Origin: Thecamonas trahens ATCC 50062
Lineage: Eukaryota > Apusozoa > Apusomonadida > Apusomonadidae
Reading direction: 5' to 3'
NCBI RefSeq assembly: GCF_000142905.1
Contig: NW_013657679.1
Location: 510,114 to 536,677 of the forward strand
Length of the DNA stretch: 26,564 nucleotides
Every line of letters begins with the position of its first letter. The stretch's first letter is position 1. The position numbers and the translations under genes were made by a program. The notes below the pieces were generated by a model. The model made no database searches and was not told the origin of the DNA. It worked only from the letters and a program-made list of their open reading frames with translations. Below, piece after piece: positions 17,401 to 26,522 of the stretch.

Positions 17401-18941
17401 CACCAGCTGGCACCATGGTGGCCGGTGAGGTTTTTGAGCTGCGGTTCACCGCTAACGACGCGTCCGGCAACGCGCTGCCTGGGCTCGCCAATGGCCAGCT
17501 CGCCTTTGAGTTTGTTGACGACGACGAGAACGATGCCGACTCGGCCGAGCTTGTGGAGCTGCCGGTGGGTGGCGACGTCGGCCCGGGCGCGTACCTTCTC
17601 CGGGCCTCGCCGCGCATCGCGTCCGACTACCAGGTCTCAGTCCTGGTCGGCGGGCGAACGGTGGTGCCGGCATGCCAGGTGGCCGTAAGCGTCCGTGCTG
17701 GCGCGCCCGACCCTTCCCGTGGCCGAATCCTCCGCAACTGGCCGGCTGGACAGGAGCTCGAGGCCGGTGCGCCGTGGTCGGTGGCCATTCTGGTCTGCGA
17801 CAAGTTTGACAACCCGGTCTCGATGCCCGACTCGGCGCTGGTGCTCGAGGCGGCCGACTCGGTGAGCGCGACACCGCTCGACGTGGCGCACACACTTCAG
17901 GCCAAGCGAGTCGGGGGCCAACCGGCGTACGTCGTCAATGCCACCTTTGTGGCTGCAGGTGGCTACACACTCAACATCCGGCTCGGCGCCGGCGGTCCAA
18001 TCGTGGCCGGCGCCACCTTTGTCGTCAACGTCGTTCCGCAGACCGAGCCCGAGTGGGGCAACTCGGAGCTCTTGAGCTCGCCGGCGTACCCGGAAGGCAT
18101 CCCGCTTGGCCATCCGGTGCCGGTGCCAGAGATGGAGGTGCCTGTCTTCCTCGGCGAGGAGCACAGCTATGTGTTCCAGCTCTACGATGCGTACTACAAC
18201 GTGCTCGAAGATTACAGCTGCAGCGAGACGGTGTTGAGCCGAGTCGTCGACATGTCGCTCGGGTCCGCGACCAGGGTTGTGGCTGTTGTCGAAGACGGCG
18301 TGCTCACTGTTGTGGTCCGGTTCGACGTCGCAGGCCCAACGTTCATCCGGCTGACTGCATGCAAGACCGACACACCGCTGGTCGACGAGGCCTACTCGGT
18401 CGGCATCGACTGGGCCAAGATGGTCGGCGAGATCCGGACCATGATCACCGAAGGCGACGTGCCAGCCAAGATGAAGGGCGTGGTCAAGGCCTACCAAATC
18501 ATGGACGACTACCCGGACGAGTCGCAGGTTGCCGAGCTCTATCGACTCATCACCGAGGCCTACGACTTTCTCGCCATCTGGACCTATGGCGCTGGCATTA
18601 TGGGTGATCGCCTCAAGGACCGCGGTGAACCCGAGGTTCTTGTCCAGTGCGTCAAGTCGCTCGTTGCCCGTGCGGCCGAGATGAAAAAGTCAACTCTCCA
18701 GCTCGTCTCGTACGTCATCGAAAACTACCTCGCCGCGCCTGTTGCTCTCCAGCAGCTGACCGAGGCTGAGGCGCGCAAGCTCGCGTCCAAGCTCAAGCGC
18801 TACACCATCCGCGTCCACCCCGATAAGGCCCGTTCACTCGGCATCGACGACCCCACCATCATGTCCGAGGTCTTTAACCGCGTCAACCTGACCAAGGACA
18901 CCATCAAGATGACCATCGATGCTGGCAAGTTCCGCAAGTAA
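14498..18941 (+). CDS. Filamin-type repeat protein with C-terminal J-like domain; two frame breaks
   Basis: The protein is read in three frame segments: ATG 14498 to about 14990, about 14990 to 17223, and about 17223 to the stop 18939-18941, roughly 1480 residues in all. It holds about ten or eleven Ig-like filamin/ABP280 repeats. They are recognised by a mid-repeat D-x-x-G-N motif (DAAGNVF, DRFGNVA, DAFGNKL, DAFGNAL, DASGNAL, DKFDNPV) and a later G-x-Y-x-V...G pattern (AGRYAVHASVEGVPLPDSP, MGRYAVVVVVDG). No actin-binding CH domains are visible, though the 5' end may be in the gap. The last 180 residues are helical, and the final 60 hold KLKRYTIRVHPDKARSLG then EVFNRVN, the HPD motif and following helix of an auxilin-like J domain. 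J domains stimulate Hsp70; filamin repeats act as scaffolds. The combined role is inference. Both breaks need one added base (near 14940-15000 and at the G run 17221-17223). Confidence 0.8.
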
Positions 18942-19031
18942 ACCTGATGCCCCGCCTTGCCCCGCCTGTCTGTCCTTTCCTCGCCCGGGAATGTCCCGCC
19001 ATGGCTCGCTCTCGCCTTGCACCACTCCACT

Positions 19032-19058
19032 CCCCCCCCCCCCCCCCACACACACACA
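19032..19058 (+). repeat. Poly-C plus CA dinucleotide repeat
   Basis: A 16-base C run at 19032-19047 is followed by a short (AC)n stretch in the 169-base spacer between the filamin-J stop and the DEP gene start. A TTTTAAA motif near 19067-19073, about 40 bases ahead of the ATG at 19111, could be a weak TATA-like element. Confidence 0.75.
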
Positions 19059-19110
19059 GGCACACCTTTTAAAGTGGTGCACCTGGTGGGCTGACGCAAG
19101 CGGGCTGGCC

Positions 19111-22100
19111 ATGGACGCCTTGATAGCGGTAGGTTGCCTGGCGTGGCCGGGCGGCGTGTCTCGTCTGGGAGGGGTTAGCGAGCGAGCGAGTGAGCGAGAC
19201 AGACAGACAGACTGGCAGACAGACAGACAGACAGACAGTGCGAGAAGAAGGGAGGGAGGGAGAGGGAGAGAGAGAGAGGAGCACGGCGAGACTCACCCAG
19301 ATAGGCTCGTGCGGGAGACGATGCACAGCTGGCGCGCGACTCGGCTATCTTTGTCCGGACGGGGGCCGAGGTGTGTGGGCTGATCCAGGACCGGCGGTAT
19401 CTGTGGTCTGCGTACAAGGACTGTGTCGTGGGCTCGGAGCTGGCATCGTTCTTCCTCACCTTTGCGCTGGCAAGCAGCCGTGAGGAGGCAGTTGCGCTCG
19501 GCGATGCGCTCATCGAGCTTGGAGTCCTCAAGCATGTGCTCGGACGGCACACGTTCAAGGACAAGTACTTGTTCTACGAGTTTGACGACCGCGCCATCGC
19601 CGCGCTGCGGAGCTCGATTCGCGACATCCTGTCCGACGTGGAGACCGCGGCACGACCGTCAGTCCTAGGCGCGGCAGTGTCTGCACGAGTCCGCGGGGAT
19701 GACAAAGGACTGCCGGCCGCAAGCATCGATGTTGGCCGAGGCGCTCTGCGGCGCGCCGGACCCAGCTCGGGCGGAGCGCGATCGCGGGCGGCGTCGGTGC
19801 TTCCGGAGCCTTCGGCGTCGAGCACTCGCATCGCCCAGGTTGAGCTGCTGGCCGACTTGTACGTGGAGCAAAAGGTGTTTGTTGAGGCTGCCAAGCTGTA
19901 CGCCTATGCGTTATCGTTGCGCCTGAGCATGGCGGGCGACGGCGCCGAGAGCAATAGCTCCGGCGAGCTGCACGCGGTCCAGCTGGGCGTGATGGCACAG
20001 CGGCGGCTCCTTGTTCGGCTATTTTTTGTCGAGTTTGCATACCTGCAGCACATGGCGGGCACGATGAGCTCGAAGGATGCGCGCGATCCGAGCTCGCGCA
20101 AGCGGCTGAAGGCGTTCCGCGCCCGGGCGTTTGCGGCGTTTGAGTCGCTCACTGTGAGCGGCAAGGCGTCAAGCAAGCGCGGCGTGAGCAAAGGCAAAGG
20201 CAAAGGCAAGAGCGATGGTGATGACGACGGCTCTGCAGCAGCGCTGTCCAAGTGTGCCGAGGCTGTGCGGGCAATGGCGCGGTCGCGCGAAGCGCTGAGA
20301 CTCTCGCGGCTCAACGCGATGATCATGCTCGAGTCGGGCGGATCAGCGTCGGATATTTCAATTTACTGCGCAGACACGGTCATCAGCATTTTCTCGGACA
20401 TGGTCCGTGGGGCGGTGATGGAGCTTGGCCCGCCGCCGAGTGCGTATGCGCTCGCAGTGGTCGGTGATCTGGCCTGCCGCAACGTGGCGCTTTACCCGCG
20501 GCTGGACTTTGCGGTGGTGATGGAGGACGACAGCGACGAGGCATCGGCGTACTTTCACACGCTCTCCACCCTTGTCTTTCTCAAGGTCATTGGGCTGGGC
20601 GAGACACAGGTCCAGGTCTTTGGCACACAGCGCAACGAGTTTGGCTGCTCGTTCGGCCTCTTCACGCCGGTCCACTTTCCCAACGAGGCGCTGGGCACGC
20701 CGCTCAAGCTGGCTTCACTTTTCCTCACCGGTTCGACATTTGGCGGTGGGAGTGGGCCTGGCGGACCTGGACCAGGAAGCCCCGATGCGCGACGGTCGCC
20801 GTTGATCTCGCCTTCGCCGGCGTCGCCACCGGCGTCGGAGCTCTCGTTCTCGGTCCCGTGCATTCCGCCGGGTGCGGTTGATTATTCGGTCTTCTGCCGC
20901 GCGTTTTACCCGATGCGACTGGTAGCTGGCGAGTCGAACCTCTTGGCGCAGTTTCGGGCGTTGGTTGACACAGTGCTTGGCTGCCCGCTGCAAGACATGT
21001 CGTACTCTGCGCTGCGGAGCGCGCCGCTGCGACCCGTGACGCCGGTGGCGGCGCGCGCAGACGACGAGATGTTTGTCACTGGCTCGGTGGTGCGGCATGT
21101 GCTGGCGACGGCGATGATCCGCGAAGCGGTGCACGCTTTTGATGCACGCCGTAACGCAGCGTCGGGCGCTGTTTCGGTTCCATACCTCCACGCGCGGCCG
21201 CTGGTGTGGGACCTACTCCAAGGTCTCATTCACGGCCTCGCATTCTACTTTGAGGTCGATGAGGTCGACTCGTGCTGGATGGCGGTAGAGCAGCTAACCT
21301 CGCAGGGGGTGCTCTCGCCGCAGCTCTCGGGCGAGCTGATGGCGGCACTCTCGTTTGTGTACGTGCTGCGGCTGAAGCTGGCGCAGCACTATGGATGTGG
21401 GCGCGAGCTTGCGACGTCGCCGGTGCTCAAGCGGGCACATGCCCAGCGGGTTGGCAACTGCGAGTGCGGCGGATGGAGTGAGGCATCGGGCTGCCGGCTC
21501 GCTGACGCGCCGCTCCTCTCTCACTCGCCGGTCTACGAGCTGTCGGCTAGCGAGGCCGAGGCGCTCGAGCACGCACTCCGACTCGGTCTTGCGCTCGCGT
21601 CTGAGCTGGAGCGGCTTGTCTCGGGCGTGCTCCCATACTCGACGCCGCTGTTGGGCCACACGCTCGAGCCAGCGCTGGAGGCGAGCTCACTTGGCGGGCA
21701 GCTGATGACAGCACAGGGCCTGGAGATCATGCATGCCTTTTCGTCGGCAGCGAGAGTGTACGACGCTGTGGCCACCGAGATTTGCGACGGTGTTGAGACG
21801 CTGCTCCCTGTCGAGATGGCGGCACTGCAAGGATGGGTGGCATGGCGGCGTGGGCGTGCCGAGCTGGCGAAGCTGGCCGATGGCCTGGCAGCCCCTGACA
21901 CCGCGGTGGCACATCTCAGCACTGCGCTGCAGTGGCTCGCAGACATCGAGCGGCTTTCAGGCGACCCGGCCAAGGATGTGGCACTGTACGGCGCCAACGC
22001 CGGAGCCGAGAGCTCGGGTGGAAGCGCAGCGACGTGGCTGGTGTGGTCGCTGATGGGTTTGTACTCGCGGCCTGCCATTGGGTACGCGCGGGCACTGGTC

Positions 22101-23459
22101 CTGGTGCATGTCGGCATGGCGTACGGGTATGGCGGGTGGCGTGGACACCAGCGTGCAGCGCTCAAGGAAGCGCTTGCAGTGCTGACCTCGCTGGACCAGG
22201 GCTCGGTGTCTGCGGCGGCGCGGACGTACTCTGCGGTCGGGCTCCAGCGGGCGCTGGTGACTGTGTATGGTGAGCTGGGACGGGTCGAGCTGTGCGGCAA
22301 GTCGCTGGCGCTGGCGTCGTCGTACCTGACGTCTGCGCTCAACCGGCTGCGAGCTTCCTCGCTCCGGGTCTCGTGCCCATCGCCGCATGCTGCAACAGGG
22401 GTAGAGGCCTACGGCATGTCGTTCTCGGAGGCGTCGGCGGCGGCTGGGCTGGCGCCGTTTGTAGACGCGCACCTCTCGCTGCTGTTCGGCACCATGTCGG
22501 AGCTGATGGTGGCACGTGGTGACCTGTCTGCGGGCAAGGACTACGTGGCGCGCGGCATCGAGGTGCAGGAGCACCATTTGCGGCGCGACGGGGTGCCGCA
22601 CGCAGCGCTCGGCGAGCACTACATGCAGATGGGCCGGATTCTGGCACGGTCGCACATGCACTCGGAAGCACTGGACTGGTTCGGGTGGGCCATGCACGTG
22701 TTTGAGCGGGTGTACGGAGCTGTGCTCGCGTTGCGCGGGCCCGAGGCGACGGCGACTGCGATGTGTGCGTTGGCGTCGCCCCCGGGTGCGTCGCGGGCAG
22801 CGGTGGCGATGGGCGAGGTGCACGCTGCACTGGCGGACACGCTCTATCAACTGGGCTACTTTGACATGGCTGAGCTCCACTACGGATACGTGGTGCGGCT
22901 GGCAGAGGCGGCCAAAGAGGAGGCAGGCGGCGGAGCGTTTGTGTCGTCGGTGCGCTCGCGACTGGCGCTTGCAGCGGCCAAGGCGCGCGAGGCGATCGGC
23001 GCGATCTGCAACATCCAGGAGCGGTTCAGCCTGGCGGCCGAGGCGTATGCAATGGCGCTGGCGGCGTACGACCAGGTGCTGAGCGAGTCGGCGGCTGCCG
23101 AGGCAGCCAACCAGGACGAGCCGTGGAAGGCAGGTGGCTCCGTCCGCGGGCGTCCCGCAACAACCGGGAGCACCGGCTCGGGCGGCTCGAGCTCGACATC
23201 TGCGGCGTCGTCGTCCGCAGGCGGGCGGGTGAGCCGCGACGAGGAGGCGCGCCGGCGGGCCGAGGTCGAGCTGGACGCCGGACGGTGCCGGTTTAACGCC
23301 GGGTTTGTGGCCAAGGCGCTCAGCCATGCCGAAGAGGCGGTGAGCTACTTTGAGGGCGCGCATGCAATCTTTGCGCGGGTGCTTGGCGCAACCCACCCCG
23401 ATACGGTGCTTGCGAGGGCGGAGAGCAAGCGGCAGACCGAGAAAGCGGCGGCGAGCTGA
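19111..23459 (+). CDS. DEP domain, nucleotidyltransferase-like and TPR protein, two exons
   Basis: Exon 1 is 19111-19128 (MDALIA) and exon 2 is 19329-23459, giving about 1382 residues. The large frame has an in-frame stop at 19302, so a 3' splice site at CACAG/CTG is needed; the phase-0 join to MDALIA gives LARDSAIFVRTGAEV. Residues about 1-90 are a DEP domain (DRRYLWSAYKDCVVGSELAS, HTFKDKYLFYEFDD), used for membrane or G-protein contacts. Residues about 360-460 resemble a DUF294/GlnD-type nucleotidyltransferase (SAYALAVVGDLACRN, then YPRLDFAVVMED, then LVFLKVIGLGETQVQVFG), but the usual GS and D-x-D/E positions read GD and RLD, so catalysis is doubtful. From about residue 1085 to the end lie TPR-like helices (HYMQMGRILARSHMHSEALD, ADTLYQLGYFDMAELHYGYV, ATHPDTVLARAES). 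The likely role is a signalling scaffold. Confidence 0.82.
19129..19328 (+). other. Proposed first intron of the DEP/TPR gene, microsatellite-filled
   Basis: This 200-base candidate intron starts GTAGGT and ends CACAG. It contains (GAGC)n then (GACA)n at about 19177-19238 and a GA-rich run to 19280. The exon 1 assignment rests on the only well-placed ATG with a following 5' splice motif that restores the DEP N-terminus in phase; transcript data are absent. Confidence 0.65.
19177..19280 (+). repeat. GAGC/GACA/GA microsatellite block
   Basis: Tandem GAGC units pass into GACA units (about 19197-19238, with one interruption), then a GGGA/GAGA purine run. The block lies inside the proposed first intron of the DEP/TPR gene. 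Confidence 0.85.
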
Positions 23460-23488
23460 TCAATCAGCTCAACACAGCGCATGGTGGC

Positions 23489-24496
23489 CTACGACTCGTG
23501 ATAAAAGGCATGAAGAGTGCGGAATTCGATCTCCTTAGAGTCTGCGACGTTCTCGTAGACTGGCGGCGGCAGCATGTACAGGCGATCCATCCACGAGCCA
23601 AACGCGTCGACGACCTTTGGCTTGACGTCAAAGAGCAGTGACCACTCGAGCGGGAGCGCAATGGAGGCCTCGACGCAGGCGTAGGCGACGGCGCCTGCGG
23701 CGATCTCGTGCGGGGCGAGGCAGAGGCAGACCCGGGTCAAATGCGCGTCGTTGGCGACGCGGATGGCGTTGGATGCAAGGTCTGAGCGAAGGGCGGCAGC
23801 GGCGGCGTCGTTAGCAGCGACGCGGTCGGGCAACGGCGGGACAGAGCTCGGACCAGGCTCAGCTTCGACCTTGCCGGGCATGAGATCGAGCATGTTGAGC
23901 ATGTTGAGGATGAACTTGTGCGGGAGGACGACGACTGGGACAAAGCCCGAGGCGCGGAGCAGCTCGCGCTCGGCGTGGGCGACGCGCGAGCCGAGCTTGC
24001 GGAACTTTTGGCAGAAGAGATCAAGCGAGTGCGGTGACTCCTTGTCGCCGGTCACGCACGCCTGGAGCAGATGGTGCATGACCTGGACGACGTCGGGCAG
24101 GTCGGCGGGCGGCGACTCGGGCTGCATCTTGGAGGCGGCAAGGAGGGCGGCCGGGGCGGCGAACCAGACCTCGATGTCGGTGTATGCCGAGACCGAGTAC
24201 AGACGATGGAGCAGAGCCATGGCAGTGACGGTAGTGAGCGGCGGCAGATGCAGCAGCGGGCCGGCGGCGGCAACCAGCATGGCCCCGTACCGCACCAGGT
24301 GGTGGTCGAGCCACGACATGGTGCCCGGTTCGGGCGGCGGGCCCTCGTCCTCCAGTCGCCGCTGCGGCAGCCAGACCTCGGCGTGGAGGTCTTCCATGAT
24401 CGGGGAGTCGGCTGGGAGGGGTGTGGGGCTAGGTGGAGTGCCAAGGCGGCAGTGGTGGCGGCAGTGGTGGCGACTGGGCGCGTCATCGGTGGCCAT
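23489..24496 (-). CDS. Cyclin L-like transcriptional cyclin
   Basis: The start is uncertain. The ATG at 24496 (MATDDAPSRH) gives 335 residues; the frame continues to an ATG at 24544 that would add a Met-Pro-rich peptide from a hexanucleotide repeat; and an ATG at 24397 (MEDLHAEVWL) lies just before the conserved part. Two cyclin boxes are seen. The first has HHLVRYGAMLVAAAG, LLHLPPLTTVTAMALLHRLY and AALLAASKMQPE. The linker has HAERELLRASGFVPVVVLPH, the cyclin L/K/T-type pattern (AERRVLKELGF...HPHK in cyclin L). The second box follows (LTRVCLCLAPHEIAAGAVAY, ASIALPLEWSLLFDV). Such cyclins pair with CDK11- or CDK12-like kinases in transcription and splicing. The RS domain of animal cyclin L is absent. 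It converges on the DEP/TPR gene (29 bases between stops) and is divergent from the CX9C gene. Confidence 0.82.
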   Translation of the reverse strand: MATDDAPSRHHCRHHCRLGTPPSPTPLPADSPIMEDLHAEVWLPQRRLEDEGPPPEPGTMSWLDHHLVRYGAMLVAAAGPLLHLPPLTTVTAMALLHRLYSVSAYTDIEVWFAAPAALLAASKMQPESPPADLPDVVQVMHHLLQACVTGDKESPHSLDLFCQKFRKLGSRVAHAERELLRASGFVPVVVLPHKFILNMLNMLDLMPGKVEAEPGPSSVPPLPDRVAANDAAAAALRSDLASNAIRVANDAHLTRVCLCLAPHEIAAGAVAYACVEASIALPLEWSLLFDVKPKVVDAFGSWMDRLYMLPPPVYENVADSKEIEFRTLHAFYHES

Positions 24497-24548
24497 TGGC
24501 ATTGGCTTTGGCATTGGCTTTGGCATTGGCATTGGCATTGGCATTGGG
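24490..24548. repeat. GGCATT/GGCTTT hexanucleotide repeat
   Basis: About nine imperfect hexamer units lie between the cyclin L-like and CX9C genes. On the cyclin strand they would encode alternating Met-Pro and Lys-Pro and supply many possible ATG codons. Confidence 0.9.
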
Positions 24549-24624
24549 AGGGCGGTGGGCAGCCAGCCGGACAGGCGGTGAGCCGACAGGCGGTACGACT
24601 CGACTCGACCCGGCTCGACAGGCT

Positions 24625-25194
24625 ATGGCAGCAAGCCCAGGATACGAGGCCACGACCGCGGCCGATGCCAGGTTGAGCAGCGATCAGGTGGCGCATCTCG
24701 AAGGTGTGGCACAGATCGTGTTCCCGGTGTGCGCCGAGCCGCTCGAGGCGCTGCAGCGGTGCACCGATGGCGGAGACGGGACCGATGCAAGGTCTGGAAG
24801 CGGCGCAGGCTGCGATGCCGAGCTGCAAGCCTTTCGTGCTTGCTCCGAGATGTGTGTGACGAGCACGATGGCGCTCCGCCGCGGATGTGGGGCTGAGATG
24901 GCGGCGTTCTTTGCGGCGTGGGACGCGCCGAGCGTGAGCATCGGCTCGGACAAGCTGCTCTCGATCGAGTACCGGAGCGCCGATCGGACGGACGCGGCAG
25001 CAGCAGCAGCGGTAGCATGCCACGACGCACAGCTGGCGGCGTTGGCGGCCGAGTCGGGGGCGGTGGCAGGCAGCGCGACGGCCGGCTCACTCGAGCCGGG
25101 CGCCCGTGCCGCCTTTGTCCGCTCGCTCCTTGCCGCCATGAAGCGTGCAGGCTGGGGGAGGAGCGGGGGCGGGGGCGGAACAGCAAACACTTGA
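24625..25194 (+). CDS. Twin-CX9C (CHCH) protein, probable mitochondrial intermembrane-space factor
   Basis: The predicted protein has 189 residues from the ATG at 24625 (MAASPGYEAT), the first ATG after the shared promoter region; the frame upstream is repeat-derived. Two CX9C motifs stand out: CAEPLEALQRC and, after a 16-residue Gly/Asp-rich loop, CDAELQAFRAC, each with nine residues between the cysteines and hydrophobic residues facing inward. Further cysteines follow (SEMC, RRGC). Twin-CX9C proteins form a disulfide-locked helical hairpin, are imported by the Mia40/Erv1 relay and often help assemble respiratory complexes or cristae structure. Which subfamily is not clear: the loop is longer than in COX17 or COX19 and the C-terminal 110 residues are Ala-rich and unrecognised. 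Three bases after its TGA an ATG opens the next frame in the same register. Confidence 0.72.
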   Translation: MAASPGYEATTAADARLSSDQVAHLEGVAQIVFPVCAEPLEALQRCTDGGDGTDARSGSGAGCDAELQAFRACSEMCVTSTMALRRGCGAEMAAFFAAWDAPSVSIGSDKLLSIEYRSADRTDAAAAAAVACHDAQLAALAAESGAVAGSATAGSLEPGARAAFVRSLLAAMKRAGWGRSGGGGGTANT

Positions 25195-25197
25195 GCC

Positions 25198-25810
25198 ATG
25201 CCAGGGCATGCAGGGGCAGGCGGAAGTGGGCTTGCCAGTCTGCGGGCGGCGCTGCGTGCTGCGGGCGCGCTGCGGAGTGCGGGCGAGGTCGGCCGGGTCC
25301 GGAAGTGGCTCCGCGACGTGGCCGCTCGCGGCGCCGGGCGGAGCGATGCGGACGAGCAGCGAGGGCGAGGGTCATGTGCTCGGCGCCGAACCAGATGCTG
25401 TGCTGTATCCAGGCTACGAGACGGCTGCGGCGGCGATGGCTGACGCAGGTGCGGGCGATCGGACGGTGGCTGTTCTTGCGGCGGCCGGCAGCGAGGTGGC
25501 GGTGCGGCGGGTGGTGGCGACGATGGACGCGGCGTTGCGGCGGAACGAGGCGCGGCCGGCCGCAGTGCCTGCGGCGGCGCCGCGCAAGGCGCGATCGCGG
25601 CGGATGCACGCGGCGGAGGCTGCGGTGAACGCTGCGGTGCTAGATGCAGTGGCAGCGATCAACCGGACCGCCGGCTTGCGCATCCCGTCGCCACTGGTCT
25701 CGCGCCCGCCGCCGCGGACGTCCAAGTCGCACCGGCTTCGGACGCGGCGGGCTAACAAAGCGGCGACGCGGGCGGCGATCAAACAGTTTCTACAGCGCGA
25801 GCTGACATGA
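25198..25810 (+). CDS. Unrecognised small basic protein, possibly frame-broken
   Basis: No family was recognised. Two overlapping frames both look gene-like. The first starts at ATG 25198 (MPGHAGAGGSGLASLRAALR, an amphipathic basic stretch like a mitochondrial presequence, then GRVRKWLRDVAARG). The second starts at ATG 25346 (MRTSSEGEGHVLGAEPD) and runs 154 residues to the stop at 25808-25810, with Ala-rich helices (AAGSEVAVRRVVATMDAALR) and a strongly basic end (TSKSHRLRTRRANKAATRAA). A single-base surplus near 25330-25345 would join them into about 200 residues. Otherwise only the 25346 frame is the gene and the first is upstream sequence. The stop lies 12 bases from the Ras stop on the other strand. 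Existence is moderately sure, boundaries are not. Confidence 0.5.
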
Positions 25811-25822
25811 TGAGCAGCCATT

Positions 25823-26374
25823 TTACAGGAGTGTGCAACCCTTCTTCTTGGACGAGCTCGACGGGGTGTCGTCGTCGCCGCCGCCGCCGCGGGACGATCG
25901 GATGCGCCGGACAATGGTCTCGAAAATGAGCGTGACATTGGTGTCGGTCTTGGCCGACGACTCGACGTAGTCGGCGTCCCAGAGCTTGGCCTTGGCCTCG
26001 CCGTCTTCCGAGGTCACCACACGGTCGGCCTCGAGATCGATCTTGTTGGCAACGAGCGTGATACACACGGCCCGGTCCTCCAGCGAGCGCTCGATGCGCT
26101 GCCGGATCTCGTCCACGTGTTCAAATGATGCCTGGTTCGTCACATCGTAGACAAGGATAAAGCCCTCGCCGGACTTCATGTACGCGTCGAGCATCGAAGA
26201 GTACCCCTCCTGCCCCGCCGTGTCGAGGATGTCCAGCATGCATGCCTCGTCGTCCACCACCAGCGGCTTTGAGTACGAGTCCTCGATGGTTGGATCGTAC
26301 CGCGCCACAAACTTGCCTTTGATGAATCGGACCGTCAGCGCCGACTTGCCCACTGAGCCGGAGCCCAGCACCGT
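25823..26374 (-). CDS. Ras-family small GTPase with CAAX end, 3' exon
   Basis: This is an exon of 183 codons starting after CAACAG at 26375, with the first few residues (the beta-1 strand) expected in an exon beyond the right edge. It contains GSGSVGKSALT (P-loop), YDPTIEDSY (switch I), LDILDTAGQEGYSSM (switch II with the catalytic Gln), LVANKID and VESSAK, all five G boxes intact. A polybasic SSKKKG precedes CTLL, a CAAX box whose final Leu favours geranylgeranylation, so the protein should sit on a membrane. The switch I effector sequence is Ras/Rap-like. An ATG at 26443 is in frame, but translation from it would replace beta-1 with an unrelated Ala-rich peptide, so splicing is preferred. 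Ras proteins switch between GDP and GTP states to signal. Confidence 0.88.
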   Translation of the reverse strand, partial: TVLGSGSVGKSALTVRFIKGKFVARYDPTIEDSYSKPLVVDDEACMLDILDTAGQEGYSSMLDAYMKSGEGFILVYDVTNQASFEHVDEIRQRIERSLEDRAVCITLVANKIDLEADRVVTSEDGEAKAKLWDADYVESSAKTDTNVTLIFETIVRRIRSSRGGGGDDDTPSSSSKKKGCTLL

Positions 26375-26522
26375 CTGTTGTGCGGCGGCGGCCAGCAAGA
26401 GGGATAAAGCCCGGTCCAGAATGGAGCGGCCATTCCCCACCATCGATACGCGCCAGCACCATCACCATCACCAGCACCAAGACCAGGACCAGGACCAGGA
26501 CCAGGACCAGGACCAGGACCAG

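Noticed and set aside
25192-25200. Stop-codon readthrough linking the CX9C protein to the next frame
   Set aside because: The TGA is followed by GCC and not a known readthrough context, and no domain continues across it.
26375-26443. Ras start at ATG 26443
   Set aside because: It would replace the essential first beta strand with an Ala/Leu peptide and skips a good 3' splice site.
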